A stretch of 64,000 bases of DNA, taken from an uncultured Oscillospiraceae bacterium. GTDB lineage: Bacteria > Bacillota > Clostridia > Oscillospirales > Oscillospiraceae. Both the position numbers and the translations under genes were made by a program. Location: positions 62,001 to 126,000 of the forward strand of contig CANRFA010000001.1 of NCBI GenBank assembly GCA_947629775.1. Direction: 5' to 3'. Numbering within the stretch: the stretch's first letter is position 1; each line of letters starts with the position of its first letter. Shown in pieces: positions 57,806 through 64,000 of this stretch. The notes below the pieces were generated by a model. That model saw only the letters and a list, made by a program, of their open reading frames with translations, was not told where the DNA came from and ran no database searches.

Positions 57806-59059
57806 ATGGATGAACAGTATTTTGTGGACGCCGCCACGCTCTCGCCGGCCGCGCTGGAGAAGAAGCACCGCCTGGAGCAGGATCCCTCCTCCCGGAGAAA
57901 CCATATGGAATACCTGCCCGGCATGGAGCAGATCCAGTCGGATATCATGGAGAAGGTCATGGGGCAGATGCGCGCCTATGATCCCTCGCAGTACACGGCC
58001 CGGGACGTACGGGCGGCTCTGGACCACGACCGCTGCTCCATCGAGGACTTCAAGGCCCTCCTGTCTCCGGCGGCGGAGCCCTTCCTGGAGGAGATGGCCC
58101 AGAAGGCCCGGCTGGAGACCCGCAAGCACTTCGGCAACACGGTCTACCTCTTTACCCCGCTGTACATCGCCAATTACTGCGAGAACTACTGCATCTACTG
58201 CGGCTTTAACTGCTACAACGCCATCAACCGCATGCGGCTGAACGCGGAGCAGATCGAGCACGAGATGAAGGTCATCGCGGACTCCGGCATGGAGGAGATC
58301 CTGATCCTCACCGGCGAGAGCCGCAGCAAAAGCGATGTGAAGTACATTGGCGAGGCCTGCAAGCTGGCCCGGAAGTACTTCCGCATGGTGGGTCTGGAGA
58401 TCTACCCTGTGAACACGGACGAGTACGCCTATCTGCACGAGTGCGGGGCGGACTATGTCACCGTCTTCCAGGAGACCTATGACCCGGACCGCTACGAGCA
58501 GCTGCACCTCATGGGGCACAAGCGGGTCTGGCCCTATCGCTTCGAGGCCCAGGAGCGGGCGCTCCGGGGCGGCATGCGGGGTGTGGCCTTCTCCGCCCTG
58601 CTGGGGCTGTCGGACTTCCGCAAGGACGCCCTGGCCACGGCGCTCCATGTCTATTACCTGCAGCGGAAGTATCCCCACGCGGAGATGTCTCTCTCCTGCC
58701 CCAGACTGCGGCCCATCGTCAACAACGACCGCATCAACCCCCAGGATGTGGGGGAGAAGCAGCTGTGCCAGGTGATCTGCGCGTACCGGATCTTCCTGCC
58801 CTTCGCGGGAATCACCGTCTCCTCCCGGGAGAGCGCCCAGTTCCGGGACGGCATCGTCCGCATCGCCGCCACCAAGGTCTCCGCCGGCGTTTCCACGGGC
58901 ATCGGGGACCACGAGAGCAAGTACACCGGCAAGGATACCGGGGCGGAAGAGGGAGACGAGCAGTTCGAGATCAACGACAGCCGCAGCTTTGATACCATGT
59001 ACCACGATATCGCGAATCAGGGACTGCAGCCGGTGCTCAACGACTACCTCTATGTCTGA
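57806..59059 (+). CDS. thiH: 2-iminoacetate synthase ThiH (radical SAM)
   Basis: ThiH cleaves tyrosine by radical chemistry to supply dehydroglycine to ThiG, the anaerobic route. The radical-SAM cluster is C125-x3-C129-x2-C132 in 'CENYCIYCGFNC', followed by 'ILILTGESRSKSDVKYI' and 'YVTVFQETYDPDRYEQLH'. The C-terminal BATS-like region contains 'GVSTGIGDHESKYTG'. It is 417 aa and complete. Its stop overlaps the thiE start by 8 bases. Confidence 0.95.
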   Translation: MDEQYFVDAATLSPAALEKKHRLEQDPSSRRNHMEYLPGMEQIQSDIMEKVMGQMRAYDPSQYTARDVRAALDHDRCSIEDFKALLSPAAEPFLEEMAQKARLETRKHFGNTVYLFTPLYIANYCENYCIYCGFNCYNAINRMRLNAEQIEHEMKVIADSGMEEILILTGESRSKSDVKYIGEACKLARKYFRMVGLEIYPVNTDEYAYLHECGADYVTVFQETYDPDRYEQLHLMGHKRVWPYRFEAQERALRGGMRGVAFSALLGLSDFRKDALATALHVYYLQRKYPHAEMSLSCPRLRPIVNNDRINPQDVGEKQLCQVICAYRIFLPFAGITVSSRESAQFRDGIVRIAATKVSAGVSTGIGDHESKYTGKDTGAEEGDEQFEINDSRSFDTMYHDIANQGLQPVLNDYLYV

Positions 59060-59642
59060 GATCCTCTGCGTCACCAGCCGGGCCCTCTGCGCCGGACGTT
59101 TTCTGGAGCAGCTGGAGCGGATCGCCGCCGCAGGCCCGGCGGGCATTCTTCTGCGGGAGAAAGATCTGCCGCTGGAGGACTATGTGGCCCTGGCCCGGGA
59201 GGCGCTGGAGATCTGCGGGCGGCATCAGGTCCCCTGTCTGCTCCACGCCTTTCCGGAGGCGGCCCGTCGGCTGAATCACCCGCTTCTGCACATGCCCCTG
59301 GGGGTCCTGCGGGCCATGCCGGAGGAGGAGCGGCGCGCCTTCCGGGTTCTGGGCGCCTCCTGCCACAGCGTGGAGGACGCCCGGGAAGCGGAACGGCTGG
59401 GTTGCACCTATATCACCGCCGGCCACGTCTTCTCCACCGCCTGCAAGGCGGGGCTCGCTCCCCGGGGACTGGAGTTTCTGAGGGAGGTCTGCGGGGCCGT
59501 CTCCATTCCGGTGGCGGCCATCGGGGGCATTACCCCGGAGCGCTGGGAGTCCGTGCGGGCGGCGGGAGCCGCCGGCGCCTGTCTCATGAGTTCTCTCATG
59601 GAGGCAGAGGATCCAGAACGGCTTCTGGATGCATTCAACTGA
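59052..59642 (+). CDS. thiE: Thiamine phosphate synthase ThiE (or TenI-like)
   Basis: Start chosen at ATG 59052, overlapping the end of thiH. The TIM-barrel shows 'AGILLREKDLPLEDYVALAR', 'ASCHSVEDAREAERLGCTYI', 'GHVFSTACKAGLAPRGLEFL' and 'IPVAAIGGITPERW', patterns shared by ThiE and the thiazole tautomerase TenI. As last gene of the thiazole operon, and the only such gene in the window, ThiE is favoured, but TenI cannot be excluded without checking active-site residues. 196 aa. Confidence 0.85.
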   Translation: MSEILCVTSRALCAGRFLEQLERIAAAGPAGILLREKDLPLEDYVALAREALEICGRHQVPCLLHAFPEAARRLNHPLLHMPLGVLRAMPEEERRAFRVLGASCHSVEDAREAERLGCTYITAGHVFSTACKAGLAPRGLEFLREVCGAVSIPVAAIGGITPERWESVRAAGAAGACLMSSLMEAEDPERLLDAFN

Positions 59643-59660
59643 AAAGAAAGCATCTGTCAG

Positions 59661-59707
59661 AGAGGCGGGCGACGTCGGATCGGTCCGGGCGCTGCCCGCC
59701 TCTTTTT
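59661..59707 (+). terminator. Terminator of the thiSFGHE operon
   Basis: AGAGGCGGGC (59661-59670) / GCCCGCCTCT (59694-59703), a 10-bp stem followed by TTTTT (59703-59707). Confidence 0.85.
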
Positions 59708-59763
59708 GCCCGGGAAAATGGAAAAAACGGCCCTGTCCGGCCGGATTTTTTTGCGTTTCCCTC

Positions 59764-59792
59764 TTGCGTCATGACGCTTCATCTGATAGAAT
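59764..59792 (+). promoter_or_regulatory. Promoter of the TPP riboswitch-thiC transcript
   Basis: TTGCGT (59764-59769), 17-base spacer, TAGAAT (59787-59792), about 85 bases before the aptamer. Confidence 0.65.
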
Positions 59793-59874
59793 GTGCCCTG
59801 CAGTCGGGGAGCGGGTCGCGCGGGCGTTACGCCAGGGTTCAACGCGCGAAGCCGCGTCTCCGACGGACAACTGA

Positions 59875-59997
59875 ATCCGTGAGGGGAGCTTGGGATCGGC
59901 CAGGCTGAGAGGAAGCGAAGGCTTCGACCCTTCGGCTTCGCGGCGTCCGCCGCGGGGCCGGGAACCTGATCCGGATAATGCCGGCGCAGGGACAGCG
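59875..59997 (+). ncRNA. TPP riboswitch (THI element)
   Basis: Conserved TPP-aptamer blocks appear in order: GGGGAGC...GGCTGAGAGG (59883-59912), a variable stem, GGGAACCTGATCCGG (about 59959-59973) and the 3' ATAATGCCGGCGCAGGGA block. It lies upstream of thiC and would shut the gene off when thiamin pyrophosphate is abundant. Confidence 0.95.
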
Positions 59998-60011
59998 AAC
60001 GTAGGCAGAAG

Positions 60012-60041
60012 AGCGGTGTGCTTATGGGCGCGCCGCTTTTT
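60012..60041 (+). terminator. Expression-platform terminator of the TPP riboswitch
   Basis: AGCGGTGTGC (60012-60021) pairs with GCGCGCCGCT (60028-60037; two G-U pairs), followed by TTTTTATTTTT. It sits between the aptamer and the thiC ribosome site, so control is at transcription termination. Confidence 0.75.
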
Positions 60042-60069
60042 ATTTTTGTGCTGAAAGGAGCGTACCGCG

Positions 60070-61374
<1,305 letters not shown>

Positions 61375-61489
61375 GCCGCTTCCCGAGCAGATTCTTTGCG
61401 GGGATGAGAAGATAATTTGACAGAACCTGTATTGTAATGAGCGTTCCGGCGTTCTTCTCTTAAAACTGCACATAAAATCACCTTCAGGA

Positions 61490-61531
61490 GCAGGATATTT
61501 TATCGGAATGATAAAATATCCTGCCCTTTTT
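61490..61531 (+). terminator. Perfect 15-bp inverted repeat with T-run after thiC
   Basis: GCAGGATATTTTATC (61490-61504), loop GGAAT, GATAAAATATCCTGC (61510-61524), then CCCTTTTT. It probably terminates the thiC transcript, although its A/T-rich stem and position ahead of the TRAP genes also allow an operator role. Confidence 0.65.
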
Positions 61532-61616
61532 CTGGTATGATACCTTATATGGGAAAATCCGTCCATTCACGGACCGGTCTGGGCGGATTTCGGTATTGCA
61601 AGAGGAGGTATGCAGA

Positions 61617-62084
61617 TTGAAAGAGAAAAAAAGCGTCTGGGACAATCTGGAAGAATACCTGCTGGTCTTCCTGATCGGGGTCATCACCCTGCTGGTACTG
61701 ATCGGTTTTGTTCTCCAGTTTGTCAACAAGGACCTGGTCGCGGGTATGAACCAGCTGTCCTTCTACGCCTACACCTGGCTTGTCTTCCTGGGTGTCTCGG
61801 TGGCGGTGAAGCGCAATTCGCACATGCGGATTGACATCCTGTTCGCCATGTACCCGGAGGGCGTGAAAAAGGTCATCTCCGCCCTCATCGAGGTGCTCAT
61901 GGCCATCTTCAGTATTGTGCTGGCTGTCCTCAGCGTGCAGCGCATGTTCCAGGTGATCGCAGCCGGCGAGATGAACGCCGTCATTGCCGTGCCGGTCTCC
62001 ATCCTGTATGTGGCGCCGGCGGTCGGATTTGTGCTCTCCGTGATCCGCTACTTTGAGCGGCTCCTGAAGGGCCGCAAGGGATAA
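61617..62084 (+). CDS. TRAP transporter small permease (DctQ type)
   Basis: TTG 61617 was chosen 8 bases after AGAGGAGG. The 155-aa protein has four spans ('YLLVFLIGVITLLVLIGFVL', 'YAYTWLVFLGVSVAVKRNSH', 'ALIEVLMAIFSIVLAVLSVQ', 'VPVSILYVAPAVGFVLSVIR') and the DctQ pattern 'W.vFlG.s.a....H.riD'. With the large permease it forms the membrane part of a sodium-driven, binding-protein-dependent importer of organic acids. The binding protein gene is not adjacent. Confidence 0.92.
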   Translation: MKEKKSVWDNLEEYLLVFLIGVITLLVLIGFVLQFVNKDLVAGMNQLSFYAYTWLVFLGVSVAVKRNSHMRIDILFAMYPEGVKKVISALIEVLMAIFSIVLAVLSVQRMFQVIAAGEMNAVIAVPVSILYVAPAVGFVLSVIRYFERLLKGRKG

Positions 62085-62100
62085 GGAGGGAGGTTCAGAC

Positions 62101-63423
62101 ATGATTCCGCTGTTTCTGGTCGCCTTCTTTGGCATGATGATCTTCCTGGGCGTCCCCATGGTCGCCTGCATTGTCTTCTCCGCCCTGCTGCTTCCCCTGT
62201 GCTTCGGCGGAGCTTCTCCCGTGCATTTCCTGGACATCGTGGACTGGTTTGTCAACGGCGCCAGCGCCAACAACACCGGCATTACCATCGTGCTGTTCAT
62301 GCTGGCCGGCGAGTTCATGGCCCGCGGCAAGCTGACGGAGAAGATCTTCAACACCTTCTCCTACTTCCTGGGCCGCAAGAAGGGCTTCCTGCCCATCATT
62401 TCCATCGCGACCTGCATGTTCTATGGCGCCATCTCCGGTTCCGGCCCCGCCACCACCGCGGCTGTGGGCGGCATGTGCTACCCCCTGCTGGTCTCCCTGG
62501 GTTATGACCGGATGTTTTCCGCCGCCATCCTGGTGGCCGCCGGCTGCCTGGGCATGGTGATTCCCCCCAGCGTTCCCCTGACCGGCGCGGCCGCTATTTC
62601 CGGCAGCGTCCTGGGGTATGATGTGGACCTCATCGCCCTGTACAAGATCGCGGCCGTGGGCGGCGTTCTGGCCGGCGTGATCCTCATCATCTATGCGTAC
62701 ATCCACTGCGTGCGCCACGGCAACGGCGATCAGGCGAAGATCAACGCCATGGTGGACGCTCTCCAGGCCCGCTCTTTCGGCTCCATCCTCAAGGAGAGCA
62801 TCTGGGCCATCATCACCCCCGTCATCATCCTCGGCGGCATCTTCACCGGCATTACGGATACCGCCCAGGCGGCCGCCATCTCCCTGGTTTACGGCATTCT
62901 GGTAAGCGTGTTTGTGTATAAAACGGTGAAGCCGGGCGAGATCGTGGATATCACGATCAAATGCCTGTCCAACGGCGTGCCCCTGTTCATCATGCTGGCC
63001 GCCGCCTCCATCTTCTCCGGCGCCATGACCGGCATCGAGATTCCGGCCAAGCTGGCGGACGCCATGGTTTCCTCCGGCGTCAGCGGCTCCGCCCTCATCT
63101 GCATGATCCTGCTGTTCATGCTGATTCTCGGTACCTTCATGGATTCCGGCGGCGCCATGCAGATCGTGGTGCCTCTGGTGGCGCCCCTGGTGGTCGCCAT
63201 GGGCATGGACCTGTATACCTGCCTGACCGCCATCGTCATCGCCCAGGCCATCGGCCTCACCACCCCGCCCTTCGGCCTCAGCATGTTCGTCATGTGCGGC
63301 GTGGCGGAGTGTTCCGTGGCGGATATCTCGAAGAAACTGATCTTACCCATCATCCTTCTGATCCTGGTGGCCTTCTTCGTGGGCCTGTTCCCCGGCGCCT
63401 TTGCCTGGGCGGTGCCCGCCTGA
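62101..63423 (+). CDS. TRAP transporter large permease (DctM type)
   Basis: A 440-aa, about twelve-span DctM protein: 'FFGMMIFLGVPMVACIVFSA', 'FMLAGEFMARGKLTEKIFNT', 'ISGSGPATTAAVGGMCYPLL', 'GCLGMVIPPSVPLTGAAAIS' and, near the end, 'IGLTTPPFGLSMFVMCG'. These are the hallmark glycine/proline loops of the transport core. ATG 62101 is 16 bases after the DctQ stop and follows AAGGAGGGAGG. Substrate unknown without the binding protein. Confidence 0.94.
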   Translation: MIPLFLVAFFGMMIFLGVPMVACIVFSALLLPLCFGGASPVHFLDIVDWFVNGASANNTGITIVLFMLAGEFMARGKLTEKIFNTFSYFLGRKKGFLPIISIATCMFYGAISGSGPATTAAVGGMCYPLLVSLGYDRMFSAAILVAAGCLGMVIPPSVPLTGAAAISGSVLGYDVDLIALYKIAAVGGVLAGVILIIYAYIHCVRHGNGDQAKINAMVDALQARSFGSILKESIWAIITPVIILGGIFTGITDTAQAAAISLVYGILVSVFVYKTVKPGEIVDITIKCLSNGVPLFIMLAAASIFSGAMTGIEIPAKLADAMVSSGVSGSALICMILLFMLILGTFMDSGGAMQIVVPLVAPLVVAMGMDLYTCLTAIVIAQAIGLTTPPFGLSMFVMCGVAECSVADISKKLILPIILLILVAFFVGLFPGAFAWAVPA

Positions 63424-63451
63424 TCTCCCCGGACAGATCCCTGCCGTACAG

Positions 63452-63495
63452 AAATACGGGACCGGCGCGCGCAAGGCGTGCCGGTCCCGTATTTT
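63452..63495 (+). terminator. Terminator of the TRAP permease genes
   Basis: AAATACGGGACCGG (63452-63465) / CCGGTCCCGTATTT (63481-63494), a perfect 14-bp stem followed by a short T-run. Confidence 0.8.
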
Positions 63496-63603
63496 CTTAT
63501 GTAGCGAACGGCCTGGGGCCCGGATATCCGAGGCAGGTCCGTCTTTCGCGGCGTTTTGTCCCGAGTACACCCGGGGCCGTCTCCCGCAGAGAGCGCAGGG
63601 GTG

Positions 63604-64000
63604 TTATACGGAGATCATGGACCGGCACCGTTTGTACTTCTCCGGCACGGTGCCCTGCTCCATGTAGTTGATGAGCAGCTTCGCGCAGGCGATGGCGTCG
63701 CTGTCCGCCTGGTGATGGTGGAGATCAATGTTCAGGTAGTAGCACAGGGTGTCCAGCTTGTGATTGGGCATGGAGGGGTAGGTTTTCCGCCCCAGCGCGA
63801 CCGTGCAGCAGTAGTCCGCCGTCCCCTTCCAGGAAATTCCATAGTGGATGAGACAGTGGGCCAGAACCCGCATGTCGAAGCCGGCGTTGTGGGCTACGAG
63901 CATGCCGCTGTCAAAGAGAGGCTCCAGGGTGGAAGACCAGAGCTCGGGGAAGGTGGGGGCGGTCTGTACCATGGAGGGTGTGATGCCGGTGAGGTGGATG
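63604..64000 (-). CDS. DnaQ-like 3'-5' exonuclease, partial (5' end outside window)
   Basis: The frame runs off the right window edge. Visible are the C-terminal ~132 residues of a DEDDh exonuclease related to the Pol III epsilon subunit: 'HLTGITP' just after the edge, ExoII 'LVAHNAGFDMRVL' and ExoIII 'HHHQADSDAIACAKLL' with the catalytic His and Asp. The ExoI 'DxE' motif must lie beyond the window. The short tail ends 'KYKRCRSMISV'. It could be a stand-alone proofreading-type exonuclease or part of a larger protein such as PolC or DinG. Confidence 0.85.
   Translation of the reverse strand, partial: IHLTGITPSMVQTAPTFPELWSSTLEPLFDSGMLVAHNAGFDMRVLAHCLIHYGISWKGTADYCCTVALGRKTYPSMPNHKLDTLCYYLNIDLHHHQADSDAIACAKLLINYMEQGTVPEKYKRCRSMISV

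Noticed and set aside
61411..61440. TTGACA near 61417 considered as a promoter for the TRAP genes
   Set aside because: No acceptable -10 at 16-18 bases, and the strong hairpin at 61490-61531 would terminate the transcript before dctQ.

Overview
The window looks like chromosome from a GC-rich, endospore-forming, butyrate-type gut Firmicute, most likely Oscillospiraceae (Flavonifractor / Intestinimonas / Lawsonibacter-like). This rests on AddAB recombination nucleases, a YlbJ sporulation membrane protein, a YlmC/YmxH PRC-barrel protein, a CotJC-type Mn-catalase remnant, a butyryl-CoA:acetate CoA-transferase and several small proteins I associate with this family. No rRNA, tRNA, CRISPR array or transposase is visible.

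Layout. (1) 1-4419 is the right end of an integrated element with visibly lower GC. Two 148-bp-spaced copies of a strong promoter with a palindrome at the start site precede a one-direction row of small uncharacterised genes. At least four consecutive genes carry the same leader around their ribosome binding site. The element ends inside a CotJC-type Mn-catalase gene, of which only the C-terminal two thirds remain at 4420-4836. (2) 4837-16853 holds radA, a candidate small RNA, a LysR regulator, GIY-YIG and DUF6398 proteins, two SseB-like paralogues, a large membrane protein, a CoA-transferase, a hypothetical protein and FMN-riboswitch-controlled ribU. (3) 17173-26554 holds addB and addA separated by three unrelated genes, then a YlmC-like gene. 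(4) 26953-37317 holds a two-component system, an MBL hydrolase, a LysR-divergent flavin operon ending in a secreted SLH-flavodoxin, an ABC transporter whose promoter has an 11-bp-period direct repeat, and a VanZ-like protein. (5) 37427-44019 holds three tandem paralogues of an unknown family, a Uma2 protein, a small Cys protein, ylbJ, a DUF2804 protein and a YgjP-like metallopeptidase. (6) 44071-53825 holds a DUF2975/HTH pair, a membrane-anchored regulator whose HTH is duplicated in tandem, and a row of small paralogous membrane proteins and lipoproteins around an ion-transporter-superfamily permease. (7) 53926-64000 holds a TDT transporter with a C_GCAxxG_C_C protein, the thiSFGHE operon under an HMP-PP (thiS-motif) riboswitch, thiC under a TPP riboswitch, two TRAP permeases and a DnaQ-like exonuclease cut by the window end.

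How parts work together. Thiamin synthesis is split: the thiazole branch plus ThiE is predicted to respond to the pyrimidine precursor HMP-PP, while pyrimidine synthesis by ThiC responds to the end product TPP. The regulator-kinase pair and the ABC transporter look like one antimicrobial-peptide sensing and export module separated by about 4.5 kb. The most novel-looking items are the interrupted Mn-catalase gene with its repeat-leader gene row, a candidate iron-box-controlled small RNA with an anti-Shine-Dalgarno tract, the duplicated-HTH membrane regulator with its paralogue row, and the triplet of unknown paralogues.
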